This document shows, in pieces, positions 1-9,889 of a stretch of DNA of 64,000 bases. Under the pieces are notes generated by a model that saw only the letters and a list, made by a program, of their open reading frames with translations, did not search any database and was not told where the DNA came from. Both the position numbers and the translations under genes were made by a program. This stretch comes from Notospermus geniculatus (Eukaryota > Nemertea > Pilidiophora > Heteronemertea > Lineidae): positions 1-64,000 of the forward strand of contig NMRB01001062.1 of NCBI GenBank assembly GCA_002633025.1. Reading direction: 5' to 3'. Within the stretch, counting starts at the first letter, position 1. The number at the start of each line of letters is the position of its first letter.

Positions 1-1204
1 AATTTTAGTCGAATATATTGGGTCACGAAAAAAGGGAAAATGGCAAATTTCTCGGTAAAGCACAGGATACAACTTGCAAGACTGCCTGATCCTTATGCCC
101 CAGGGTAGGATACACCTAGAAATGACAGCAGAAATTTTGCAACAGAAAACATAAATAAAGTGGTGTCAGCTCCTGGACTAATTGAAATACAGTTATCACG
201 TACGGACGGACATTAACTTGTGTGGGTTATTATGAATATCACCATTGTCTGCCTTTTCCTTTTCTTAAAAAGCACCGCCAACACAATGACTATACATGGC
301 TGCAATTCCTATGAAGGGTATACCGGCGCATATTGCAAAACATGTACGGATATAAGACCAAAATAAAATAGAACTAATGAGAATTCACTGAAAGTGAATT
401 CATGACCACACCACAAATGTTTTGGCCAGGGGCTGGTTTGTTATGTTGACGTAAGAAGGCGGGTGTTCGAATGCTGTATTATACTACTACGACGAACTGC
501 CGAACGATCGATCAGGATGTAGGCCTACACAGGCACGACGTCGTGCAATGCATAGATCTCGTGTACCACGCACGGTTCTATTTATAGACTCCGATTCTAT
601 TTATAGACTACGGCGATCCCGATTTATTTAGCTGAAAAAGTTCATTATCTCAGCCAAGATTGAATGCAAACGGAATGTAAAATACGGACTGACCCTGAAA
701 CTCGAGCAGAACAAAGTTAATCTTCATTTCATTTCAAACGGACAGTACCGTGCTGTTATGTTGGTTCGTTCTCATATTTATGGTGAGCTCAACTGCATGG
801 TCTTGCCAATATCTTTGTTGGTGTAGTGATTTTGTGGTGGGTTGGATTCCATATTGGGGTCGGGGCAGGCTTAGTGCTGATTGGTGATTGGTTCAGTTAT
901 TGGGTAGCCCCGTCTTAGTGTAATTTGCATAATCGTTAATGTAAAACGTAAGGTTGCAGGCGAAGACGTGGTCAGTTTCAGTCGGCAATCGGTCGGCGAC
1001 CGGTATCAGTTCCTTGCGATCGTGTTCAATCGCAGGTAGCAGCTTGCAGAGCAAGTCACAACGCAGAAAATCAGCAGCGAATCCCTAGCGAAGTCAAGAC
1101 AGCCAACGTAGAGGACGACTAGATCAGTACGGTAGTAGACAGAGTCATCAGGAGGATACCCATTTTGTCCACTGGACACCACAAACATCGTCATGAAATT
1201 AAAA
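1..1204. other. Intergenic, no gene seen
   Basis: I see no convincing coding region, RNA gene or terminal inverted repeat here. A 15-bp word (ttctatttatagact) is repeated twice in tandem near 573-606. A short stretch around 672-700 resembles the inner part of the terminal repeats of the element at 34696-35480, so a decayed relic of that family may be present. Confidence 0.5.
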
Positions 1205-2316
1205 TGAAATGGTCCATGGACCATGTGCACACCTGTGTGAATGTACCAGAAGAACAAATGACAAGTGTTAAACCGAAATGTTCCCAGGCAACCGTTGAGT
1301 TATAGCAAAAATAGGTACAGCAGAGGGAACCCAGACGCCTGAGCACACCAAGTTACATGTAGAAGCTACTAGGTCAAATAGCCATGAAACGTGCCACCAA
1401 ATGACAAAATTTTGAACTTTGACCTCTGTGGCCTTGAAAAGTAGGTAAAATCAAAAACCCGTTACATGTCATGTACCAGATGGTGAAAATTTGGAGACGA
1501 TCCAGACATAAGTTGAGGAATTATTAGCATTTGAGTTTTAGTTTTTGCCACCTGGTGGTCAAGCTAAGAATCGAATCGGAGAGAAACTTGGTGTCGTAGG
1601 TTAACTAACATAGGGCAGTATATGTACCAAGTTTCAGGTCAGTAGCCCTAGCAGTTACGAAACGTGCCACCAAATGGCAAAATATCGAACTTAGACCTAT
1701 GTGACCTTGAAAAGTAGGTCAAATCACAAACCGTTACATATGTCATGTACGTGTACATGTATCCTCATTAGATACAACTATGATAAAAAATTTGGAGACG
1801 ATCCTTTCATTAGTTCAGGAGTTATTGCACTTTTTGTGTTTTGGCCATCTGGTGGCCAAGCCAAGAATCGAATCGGACTGAAACATGGTGTCATAGGTCA
1901 GATGACATAGGGATATAAATCTACCAGGTTTCAGGTAAATAGCCCCAGCGGTTAAACTTGTCACCAAAAGGCAAAATTCTGAACTTTGACCTCTGTGACC
2001 GTGAAAGTAGGTCAAATCAAATCCCCATTATATATGTTATGTACCCTCATTAGGTACACCTATGATAAAAATTTGGAGACGATCCTTTCGTCAGTTCAGG
2101 AGTTATTGCACTTTTTGTGTTTTTGGTTTCAGCCACCTGGTGGCCAAGCCAAGAATCGAATCGGACCGAAACTTGGTGTCATAGGTCACATGACGTAGGG
2201 GTATATATGTACCAAGTTTCAGATCAATAGCCTCAGCGGTTACAAAACGTGCCCAACTAACGGACGACGACGGACGCTGCACCATCGTAAGAGCTTACCA
2301 CAGGTGAGCTAAAAAT
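1205..2316. repeat. Tandem array of a roughly 280-295 bp unit, copy 1
   Basis: About three to four units follow each other. Each contains the words ccacctggtggccaagc, a variant of gaatcggaccgaaacttggtg, and tgaccttgaaaagtaggtcaaat. The block starts near a palindromic tccatgga word and ends with aacggacgacgacgg and caggtgagctaaaaa. The same start, internal units and end recur at 47725-49320, so this is a dispersed element with internal tandem repeats, not a local satellite. Short open frames inside the units follow the repeat period and are not counted as genes. Confidence 0.8.
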
Positions 2317-2507
2317 TACCAAACGGATTTATTTACAGGGCCAGTGTACGCCACAATAAACCAAGCGACATTGGCTTACCAGATGTCATATTATAGCAAT
2401 CGTAAAGCAATGACACATGCTGTCGTCGGTTTTTGAAGCTAATGCGCCAGCGGGTATCTCACGTTTCGAGTCCAACTTTAAGATTCAAAACAAATTCCGG
2501 ATCATAT

Positions 2508-2660
2508 TAGGGAGGTTTAGAAATCAAACGACAAACGCAAACTTTACGACATAGTTATTTCTCACACTACACATTCACCAGATTTTATATCTCATTTTCG
2601 GTACTAAAATAACGTTGTCGTTAACGTTTACGTTTATCGTTTGATTTCTTAACCTCCGTA
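2508..2660. mobile_element. Short hairpin MITE with TAGGGA-type ends
   Basis: The left end (tagggaggtttagaaatc) is complementary to the right end (gatttcttaacctccgta), and the arms continue with aaacgacaaacg against cgtttatcgttt. A second copy with the same arm sequence lies at 41966-42112. There is no coding capacity. The flanking duplication is not clear. Confidence 0.75.
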
Positions 2661-3332
2661 TTCACCAGCTGTGCACGACAAATGCATGTGCATGGAAACA
2701 GCGAAATCGGCCAAGGACTAGTGAAACAGTGTTATATTTTGTACATGCATTTTATAGATTAGTATTTTTAGTAAATATCGAGAATGTTTTTTAAGAAGGC
2801 AGGGCATAAGTATTGCTTCAATATTTTATTTGCCCGAATAAAAAAGGTGTGCTGCTGGCTTGAGAAGGCAAGAGGCTTGTAAGTCACCCAAGAGTCGTTG
2901 GGTGGCGCTCATAATTTGTAATTGCGTTACCATGCACCTTGTTTATAGAAAATTTTGCTGTTCTTTCAGCTGCGAAGTTTTCATCAAAAATGAGAATGGA
3001 ACGGAGGGATCAACTTAGGCCTTCAATAGGCCTTCAATTGGCACATTTGTGGTGTCTTTTCTTATTTCTCTGTAACAATGCTTCGAAACTTTAGGAAAAA
3101 TTCCAACCAATATTCTGAGGCAATTCCATTACAACTGGGCTGCACAGTTCTCTTGGCTTGATATTTTTTGTCAAATCAAAGTTATTGCAAAATTAGTTTG
3201 GCTTCATTAGACAAGCGTACAACTGATTTCCTTCAAATTTAATTCAACCGTGGCCGACAATCCCCAAAGTTCGCTCTGAATGCAATTCTGTTAGCGTAGT
3301 ATTGCCCAACCGGACGGGGATGAACTGCACGT

Positions 3333-4348
3333 ACACCCTTAATCATTAGTAAATGCACAGCTTATAAACTTAAATATTTCCCAAAATCTTCAGCGGATCA
3401 ACCTTTGCTTTTCACGGCAGTTATTTAGGGCATCAAGACACAATTTGAGACCAAAAATATCATGAACTTGCATGAGTTGTATTTTTGACGAAAATTCGAA
3501 ATTTCTATAAAAAAGTGTGATTTTCAATCGCATATTTTTTTGAAGTGAAACCAACGTCATTTTAAAGCTTTTCTGTTTCTATACATCCCGCACGAATAAA
3601 TTTTCAGTTGGAGCTTCCATGTCGTAATTATGAAGAGTATATTCAAAAGTTTCAGTCGAAACTCCAGTCAACAGTTCAAGTCTTATTTTATAGTCGACCT
3701 TTCCTTATTGTCCCAAGACCAAGCTCACGGAATAATAAGTCCCATTCATCGTAGGTCAAGTTAGTAAATGGCGTCAATTCCATAAGAGGTTGCGTAGTCT
3801 CTCCTGCCTTCATTGGTAAGGAATTGTAAGGAGGAATTAAGAAAGGTGACACCGGCACTCATCTCACACAAAAGACCGCATGGCGTTGGATTATTCGATG
3901 GAGTGTCATCAGGAGTAACTATTGTTGACTAGGCCATGAATAGGCCTATTCACAATATTCAGCAGGCTGGGTAGATCTAAATGAGACGGAAGGAATAGCC
4001 CTGACTTGACTGGAAAACCGAACGAAATTCATTTTGGAAAATGCTCTGTAACTTCTGTTCACCACGGAGTTTTTTAAAGCTGAAAAATGATATTGCTGGG
4101 AAACAAACAGGCTTATAAAGTGACGTGGGTTTCACTTCTAAAAAATATGCGATTGAAAATCACACTTTTTTATGGAAATTTCAAACTTTTGTCAACAATA
4201 CAACTCATGCAAGTTCATGATATTTTTGGTCTCAAAATGTGTCTTGATGCCCTGAGTAACTGCCGTAAAAAGCAAAGGTTGATCCGCTGAAGATTTTGGG
4301 AAATATTTAAGTTTATTAGCTGTGCATTTACTTTTGATTAAGGGTGTA
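3333..4348. mobile_element. 1-kb element with about 220-bp terminal inverted repeats
   Basis: The left arm (about 3333-3570) is the reverse complement of the right arm (about 4112-4348). The outer ends read acacccttaatcat and attaagggtgt. Inner words such as ccaaaatcttcagcgg are matched by ccgctgaagattttgg. The unit-2 flank lacks the insert at the homologous place (around 21000), which supports mobility. No transposase frame is visible, so it is a non-autonomous or foldback element. Confidence 0.8.
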
Positions 4349-4764
4349 CATTTATCAATTGTTGCAGAACGTCGATCGATTGGTCAATCAATACCGGCCC
4401 TAATCACGTCCACTTCATACCAATACTCCTAAAACAACTCAAAAACAAACAGAACTAAAGCATAAATCCCATTTGTTGAAGTGATTATGGTACACGTATT
4501 GTTAGTGACCAAAAAGCCTTCGATTTCTATAACCTACGATCAATCTGTTCTCAAAAACGATACATGTACTTTCCTTCCTCATATCATGTCGAGACACGAA
4601 GCCGTAAACATCAACTCATTATGTCGAGTAAAGACAGCTGTACTCGTGGTAACAGTTTGTTGCAACGACTCACTGGTCGGCACAAAAACTCTGTAACAAA
4701 AGTAAATTAACACCAGCTTTTCTTGAATTTCTCAAAAACTAGGCCAAGCAGAAATATGCGAATT

Positions 4765-4835
4765 GGCCATCCAGTATCGAACCCGAGACCTCTTACGCAA
4801 TACACGAACGTTCTACCACAACCGCTGTCATTCGG
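4765..4835 (-). repeat. tRNA-like segment (SINE head or tRNA relic)
   Basis: On the minus strand this has an A-box-like tgtggtagaacg followed, after a tRNA-like spacing, by a B-box-like ggttcgatact. Homologous copies sit in the other units at about 11830-11900, 22285-22355 and 41035-41105, always minus. The copies diverge together with their flanks, so it travelled within the segmental duplication. I do not see a foldable intact tRNA, so it is most likely a tRNA-derived SINE head. Confidence 0.55.
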
Positions 4836-4846
4836 AAAGTTTCAAA

Positions 4847-5104
4847 ATGAAAGTCACTGGAAATATCGCAATTTACCAAATTGTCGTGACAGGTTGGAGT
4901 TTACGGTCACCTTCTTTGGGTCATCAAGAAGAAAAATCACTTCTTTCATGTTCTGCCGTCTGTCTCAAGGTCATGAAATGTACAACCTTCGTAATGATTC
5001 CGACACATGGCAGTCTTGTCTGTCAGATGAGTGACCGGCAGGGAACATGCATGGAGAAACAAGAAGCTATGAGGTATCCGCCAGCTAAGATGTTTCAGAA
5101 GAAG
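4847..5104 (+). other. Candidate upstream exon conserved in several units
   Basis: A frame of 86 codons starts at ATG 4847 and stays open to a good donor-like site (cagaagaag/gtaact, GT at 5105). The same frame is open in unit 2 (22374-22634, 87 codons) and unit 3 (41121-41381, 87 codons), with an in-frame 3-bp difference between unit 1 and the others, and in the partial copy at 11916 until a hairpin cuts it. The donor is phase 0, which matches the phase of an acceptor-like aag nine bases before the ATG of gene A. Most observed differences are simple transitions that change residues, so selection on this frame is not obvious. It could be a leader exon of the A/B gene or merely non-coding duplicated sequence. 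Confidence 0.25.
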
Positions 5105-5784
5105 GTAACTCACTTCAGAACTTGATTCTACGGCGTTCCAGTTTAATTGACCTCTAGTGTTTCGGAGTCGCCTGGGGGATGGGTACACCCGTGCGTGCGT
5201 GATCCAATGCATTATGGACGCACGTGATGTTATGCCCTTGCCGACTACAGCAAGCATTAGTGTGACGTCATATGGCGACTGACTCTAACTGAAACGTTGC
5301 CATGGTTGTCATTTGGTGATCCACAACAATATAATAAGTCTGTCGGAACGCCAAACGCCGATGCTGACTCGGTTTCACCTTGACCGTTGACAAGTGTTTG
5401 ATTGGCATAATTATAATTACATGTAGATAGAAAATCCATGCATGTATATTATTGACATCTTGTTTTCAATTTAAAGTCCCAATGGTTCAGTAGATGAACC
5501 AAATTGAATTCCTGAGAGGAGTGTTATCTGAAATTGTCGCCATGGCAACAACAAATTCTCGAGGGTAGAACAAAGCTAGTGACGTTGCGCTCGGAGGTGC
5601 AGATGGCGTTATGAAGCCTTTGGGAGTCGCGACAAACAAACTTCTACAGAACAGGTCTTTGCCTTCATAACTACCTGCCAGTTGGACCCGTCTGCAAAGG
5701 TGTTCTCTCAATCAGCGATTCTAATCACAACGTGACACATTGTCTGGCTAAATTTTGTCTAAATGATTCTCCAAGGACCCACGC

Positions 5785-6729
5785 ATGATTAAGTATAGAC
5801 TTGGAAAGGTTATCCCATTCAAACCACCATTGATATCACCCAATGGGATTTGGTTCCCAGATCATTCAGGGAGAATAGTAGACTTGCACCAGTCGTTTGA
5901 CTCGCCCTATATTAATGTTGTTGTATATGTGAACAAGAGGGAGTACTTTGGAATCCAGTACAAGACTTCGTTTTATAAAGAAGTCACTGGGTCTGTACGA
6001 CATATGTACATGGGTTACATGGTGTTTTATTTTCCTATCCGGCGGAAAACAACCTACCTGCTTTATGACGTCAAGAGGGGCACATTTGAAGGGAACGTCA
6101 TCATACCAAACACAAATAAATGCATTTCTGGAGGAGTAGACTATGACATAACTATAGGATATGAGGGGAAAGTCGTCGTACTCTGCCGTCAAAATTTCCT
6201 CGGGGCCACAATTTATGATATAAAATTGTCAAACGAAACTGGTCGAGTTCAATTTGTCCTCATTAATGGAATCGTCTTCCCTTTGAAGCGCCTGCCAAAT
6301 GTTATCACCAAGGATGTTTACAGTGGTGAAAAAATGCACGTGATCGGGTATTTTCTTATAGATAATTACCGGGCGACGAAATACCGGCAGACGAAATTCG
6401 TGAGGCAATGCCATGGTGGTGTCGCACTTACTTTCAGCAAATATTCCGATATGTTGTTCTTAATTTGTGCACGCCTACCGAGGCTAACTGCGATCGGATT
6501 GAGACATGTATTTTACCCTAAGGATGGATTCCTCAAAAAGGACTCTGGAAAACCAACGTTTACAAAGAAAATGGCGACCTTTTATCCCAGTATCAATGAT
6601 TGGTTTTCAGAGCATTACAAATTCAATCCCACAGATGGCGCATTACTGCATTTCAAACGCTCTCCACGGATGGCTCCAGGCATGCAAGAACATTTGGTTT
6701 CAGCTGAAGTTTACAATCTTGTGATATAA
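5785..6729 (+). CDS. Family protein A, unit 1 (A1), unknown function
   Basis: An uninterrupted frame of 314 residues starting MIKYRLGKVIPF. I do not recognise the family. No signal peptide or membrane helix is evident, and the sequence is basic and rich in alternating hydrophobic residues, such as NVVVYVNKR (44-52) and TIYDIKLSNETGR. Strand-turn blocks of this kind suggest a beta-propeller-like fold, which is inference. Close relatives are A2, A4 and the broken A3. A weaker relative is gene B downstream, sharing a KY(R/K)L...F.PP(L/I)IS start and the order of hydrophobic blocks. The ATG is chosen because all intact copies share it and an in-frame stop lies 8 codons upstream. An acceptor-like aag at 5775 would add only three codons. 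Compared with A2 and A4 it lacks about ten codons after VRQC. The last codons (gtg ata taa) overlap a possible weak splice donor. Confidence 0.75.
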   Translation: MIKYRLGKVIPFKPPLISPNGIWFPDHSGRIVDLHQSFDSPYINVVVYVNKREYFGIQYKTSFYKEVTGSVRHMYMGYMVFYFPIRRKTTYLLYDVKRGTFEGNVIIPNTNKCISGGVDYDITIGYEGKVVVLCRQNFLGATIYDIKLSNETGRVQFVLINGIVFPLKRLPNVITKDVYSGEKMHVIGYFLIDNYRATKYRQTKFVRQCHGGVALTFSKYSDMLFLICARLPRLTAIGLRHVFYPKDGFLKKDSGKPTFTKKMATFYPSINDWFSEHYKFNPTDGALLHFKRSPRMAPGMQEHLVSAEVYNLVI

Positions 6730-6881
6730 GAATATATTGGAAAATCTTTCTCTTGACCAGGGTTGAGCCGGCTCCCGAATGAAGTACGACTACCGTACAG
6801 ATTGACGCAGAATTTATATGTTTTATCTCTCCAATATTTTACCATCTGTCTTTGTTAACCTTCTTTTAATTATGTTCGTAG
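6721..6881 (+). other. Possible phase-0 intron between A1 and B1
   Basis: A conserved spacer separates A from B. Its 3' end, a pyrimidine-rich ttaaccttctttt followed by tatgttcgtag, looks like a splice acceptor ending at 6881. The downstream frame is open from the next base and reads VNKDYKYKL before the B ATG. The only plausible donor in phase is the gtgata that also forms the last codons of A, and it is weak. The acceptor is conserved in units 2 and 4. If spliced, A and B form one protein of about 660 residues; if not, this is an intergenic spacer. Confidence 0.4.
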
Positions 6882-6917
6882 GTAAACAAAGATTATAAAT
6901 ACAAATTAAGTCATCGA

Positions 6918-7916
6918 ATGTCGTTCATTCCACCAATCATTTCAACGGAAAGATCCCTTTCTGTTTCATTTTTAGACCATACCCAGCCATTCGTTACGGT
7001 AAATTACGTAGAACAGCCAGTGCCTTGGTCGAGAATTCTGGTGTACTCTCCGCATCGAAATAACCTTTATCGGATAATATATAATTTTTCCTGCTTTCAT
7101 CACTCACCAAAAGGTATCGTTACCTATATCATCCAGTGTCTTGACTGCTACTTGAGGACTCTCGTCAGGAAGACCCGCAGAACAGTTGTCGTCACCGAAA
7201 TATGGGTTTACCAGTTATCACGTGGGAAATTGATAACAAAGCTCCCTGTTCCGCCTGAAGAGAAACGCAAAGTAGTTCGTCTTACTGGTGTAGGCTTTGT
7301 TTACACGCTGGATATGTTCACATTTGTTTTCTATTGTTTCGTGTCCGCGCGATCTGCAATGTCCTTGACCTTTTACGACCTCCACCGGAAGCATCAGAAT
7401 GGTAAAATGGTGTACGCTTTCTCGCATAATATAACTCTACAATTTGAACTGCCGATCAAAATCGTAATGGACAACCCAGGTCGTCCCTGGTTCAGTTTGT
7501 TCCACACGGCGAAATACCCCATTCTCATCTTCATCAACCATCGCTTGCATGTTGTCCTGGTTCTTCGCATCCAAGACGCACGCCATACAATATGGCCGTA
7601 CGAGGTTCTCATGCCAAAGACCTTCACAGGCTTCACCACTACTAACGAAGCGTTCGGGGTGTTCGTTGTATCTTTTAGGCCGACTAGGGAAAGAAAATAT
7701 GCTGGGTTTTCCGGCTTTGAAATGCATAAAATTTGTTCATCCAGTTTGAATGAAAACTATGACGTCATCAGTCGGCTACGGCTAGAAATGCATGGAGTAA
7801 GTGGCGATGAGAGTAGACACATGGGAGATGCCTATTTCGACCAAAACAGGAACATCCGCTGGATACATCGGAACAAGAAATATGATGCAGTTAATATATT
7901 TTCGCCCATAAATTAG
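6918..7916 (+). CDS. Family protein B, unit 1 (B1), unknown function
   Basis: An intact frame of 332 residues from ATG 6918, starting MSFIPPI. The same frame is open 12 codons further upstream to an acceptor-like AG at 6881, and those codons align with the start of protein A, so the real exon may begin at 6882. Blocks visible in order: FLDH (18-21), RILVY (39-43), QLSRGKLITKLPVPPEE (99-115), LTFYDLHRK, PGRPWFSLFH, RERKYAGFSGFEMH and VISRLRLEMHG. The repeated pattern of a short strand, a G-K or R-G turn and another strand is like blades of a beta-propeller (inference). No catalytic motif, signal peptide or membrane segment is seen. Copies B2 and B4 differ by whole codons only. B1 is two codons shorter before the YTLDM block and one codon shorter near the C-terminus. 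Confidence 0.75.
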   Translation: MSFIPPIISTERSLSVSFLDHTQPFVTVNYVEQPVPWSRILVYSPHRNNLYRIIYNFSCFHHSPKGIVTYIIQCLDCYLRTLVRKTRRTVVVTEIWVYQLSRGKLITKLPVPPEEKRKVVRLTGVGFVYTLDMFTFVFYCFVSARSAMSLTFYDLHRKHQNGKMVYAFSHNITLQFELPIKIVMDNPGRPWFSLFHTAKYPILIFINHRLHVVLVLRIQDARHTIWPYEVLMPKTFTGFTTTNEAFGVFVVSFRPTRERKYAGFSGFEMHKICSSSLNENYDVISRLRLEMHGVSGDESRHMGDAYFDQNRNIRWIHRNKKYDAVNIFSPIN

Positions 7917-8147
7917 ACCACATCGAATTATTTCCTTTCGAATTGCGAAAACCGGAACGGATGTGAGCGTCGAAAAAAAGGCGTAAAACCACCAAGGTTG
8001 ATGCTAAAGTGGGAAAGACAATTTGCCCATGAAAATATAGCCATCGATCGTCTCGCCTCGTCTGACTCCGTCAGCACATGTCATGATTGATTTCCTAGCG
8101 CAGTCATTTGATTGGAGGAGGGATTGAAATTCAATTATCACTGAGTT
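7917..8147 (+). repeat. Duplication unit 1, conserved 3' flank
   Basis: This matches sequence after B2 (31641-31775) and B4 (62950-63176), with landmarks gccatcgatcgtctcgcctc and cgtcagcacatgtcatgatt. It marks the 3' edge of the duplication unit, near 8147 here. It may be 3' untranslated sequence. No clear AATAAA is seen just after the B1 stop. Confidence 0.7.
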
Positions 8148-9160
8148 TTTTCCGCTACCCCATGGCGACCAACTTACAGTTAGACCATGATTGACTATAA
8201 AGATCTGCTTAGGGTTGTTTATACTCTATCACTTTTTGCAGATTTTGAAGATCCAAGATACAGAATAGCACAAAATTGACACACAAAATGATAATAAGCA
8301 AGAAGTCAATCTCCAGAATTCACGAATTTTCGACCCCAACCGGGGTCTTTTTCAAGTGGAACTTTACAATCTGAAACTCTAGAAAAGACTGAGCTGAAAC
8401 CCGGATGTGGAACTAACCTGTGTAGACAGGATGAGTGAGCAATTAAGGAAAGAATAGTGTCCAAGCACCACGGATGGTTGCTGGACCTAATTAAGAGAGT
8501 GGATGTAATTAAGGAAAGAAAAGTGTCCAAGCCCCACGGATGGTTGCTGGACCTAATAAAGAGAGTAGATGTAATTAAGGAGAAACTGATTTAGCTGAAA
8601 GAAAAGGGTTTAATAAATATGACATGTGTAATACATAACAAGCACAAAGCGAAAAGATGCACAAAGGTCAACACAAAGTAAGAGAATATAAAGGAAGTCA
8701 GCTTCCAGATTTGTAGGAAAAAACCAGAATGGATAATGCAAATCAGATTTTGCAGATTTTGCATGGTCCAGTCGTGGAATGACAATTAAATGAGAAAACG
8801 AGAACGTCAAGGCTGATTTTCAAAGACTTTATTATACAATGTATACCGGTACGTGTCTTTCAAGAAATCTTCTATCAGTGAGAATGACGTACACAAATTT
8901 CACGGGTGACTTCCCGTTTCACCTTTTCCCATTTCGTCTTCTTTTTCCCATTTCGCCTCATTCCCATTTTACCTTTTCCCTTATCGCCTTATTCCCATTT
9001 CGCCTTTTCCCGTTTCACCATTTCCCATTACGCCTTATTTGCGCATATCCAGATTTTACCTTCTTTGAAAATGGACTCACCCGGCCACATGTCACCGACT
9101 CTCCCTCTTATCTTCATAAAGATACACCACATGTATAATCGGCGGTAAGCCCCGGCGATT
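8148..9160. other. Intergenic with local repeats
   Basis: No gene is supported. A roughly 75-bp direct duplication lies at about 8442-8594 (cacggatggttgctggacct occurs twice, next to gatgtaattaagga). A pyrimidine-rich minisatellite follows at 8911-9038. Short open frames across the minisatellite are compositional. Confidence 0.6.
8911..9038. repeat. Pyrimidine-rich minisatellite, about 15-bp unit
   Basis: Degenerate repeats of a word like ttcccatttcgcctt run in tandem for about 130 bp. The strand bias (C/T on plus) is nearly complete. Confidence 0.75.
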
Positions 9161-9414
9161 TGTTCGGTGACTCCTCGGCATGCTCCATGTTCGTCACCAT
9201 TTTGTTGAGGAACAAATGGGATGTGGGAAATGACCTGGAAGTTGGTAGCCTGCAGTCGGTAGCGATCGGCGTTTTCCCGGTTACCGTCAATGCCTTTTTT
9301 TACCTCTTAGGTCTTACCGCTCGCATATGGGCTGTTATTTCCGCATTTGATAGACGTCGCAAACCACGAAGCTTAGTCAAAACACAAAGCTTGAAGTCAT
9401 GTAAGAATCCTTTA

Positions 9415-9578
9415 AGCGAGCAGCACACCAGGCGATATCGCAAGCGATTTAGTCGCCAGCGAGCAAAATTGCTGTTGACGCCAGGTATGCGCTGGACAGC
9501 AATATGTGGAATCTTCTCGCCAGCGATAATTGCCAGCAATACCAAAACCGATACCGCCTAGTCTAATCGGTGGCGATC
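9415..9578. repeat. Dispersed repeat family C, copy 1
   Basis: Contains ggcgatatcgcaagcgat followed by a block with gctggacagcaatatgtgg and ataattgccagcaatacc. A homologous block occurs at 20023-20185, shorter pieces at 17990-18060 and 18225-18265, and an inverted piece at 9716-9740. No coding content is recognised. Confidence 0.65.
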
Positions 9579-9579
9579 A

Positions 9580-9707
9580 GGGGTAGCCGCATAGAAACTC
9601 CGCTAGTGCTTCGACAGCCTATCGGTGTTAAAATGCATGGAAAAATGCACAGCACTATCGGCAGATGGGCTCCGCTAGCGCTAGCGGAGTTTCTATGCGG
9701 CCACCCC
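9580..9707. mobile_element. Hairpin MITE with CAGGGGTAGC end
   Basis: The left arm (ggggtagccgcatagaaact) pairs with the right arm (agtttctatgcggccacccc), and ccgctag pairs with ctagcgg inside. A hairpin at 19891-20024 has the same ten outer bases and also abuts repeat family C. Confidence 0.75.
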
Positions 9708-9889
9708 AGATGAGATCGCTTGCGATATCGACTGGTTTAGAAGGCTTGTAATGCCCGGTACAGATAACAAAAATTTCTTTTAAAAGAAAAATAGAACATG
9801 TGCTATAGACCAAAAACTTTCTTAACCAAAACGTTCCCGGAACAAACGCTCAAATGGTTCTTTTAAAAGAATCGTTTATACCGGCATAC

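Larger units (their letters stand above)
2845..5784 (+). repeat. Duplication unit 1, conserved 5' flank
   Basis: This segment precedes gene A1 and recurs, with insertions and deletions, before A2 (20338-27651) and A3 (40460-42630), as a partial copy at 9890-12107, and its last part before A4 (59960-60772). Landmarks in order are gtgctgctggct, the aattccaaccaatattctg block, gaacgtcgatcgattggtca, a tRNA-like segment, a possible exon at 4847-5104, gtttcggagtcgcctggggg, and a final 300 bp with gtcgccatggcaac and tctgcaaaggtgttc. It may hold the promoter and first exon of the A/B gene, but I see no definite TATA element. Confidence 0.75.

Noticed and set aside
1701-2285. Short frames in the tandem array sharing a peptide with GGQAKNRIG
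   Set aside because: They recur with the DNA repeat period, differ in length through frameshifts, and the other strand is equally open. They follow the repeat rather than a gene.
5866-6192. 108-codon minus frame opposite A1, with similar ones opposite A2 and A4
   Set aside because: It is antisense to a conserved A frame, and the indels that keep A in frame leave it only incidentally open.
8839-9148. Phenylalanine- and proline-rich frames of 80-99 codons
   Set aside because: They lie across a pyrimidine-rich minisatellite; the composition alone explains the open frame.
9160-9561. 133-codon plus-strand frame
   Set aside because: Its second half is repeat family C, also present at 17990 and 20025 in broken frames. 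No family features are seen.
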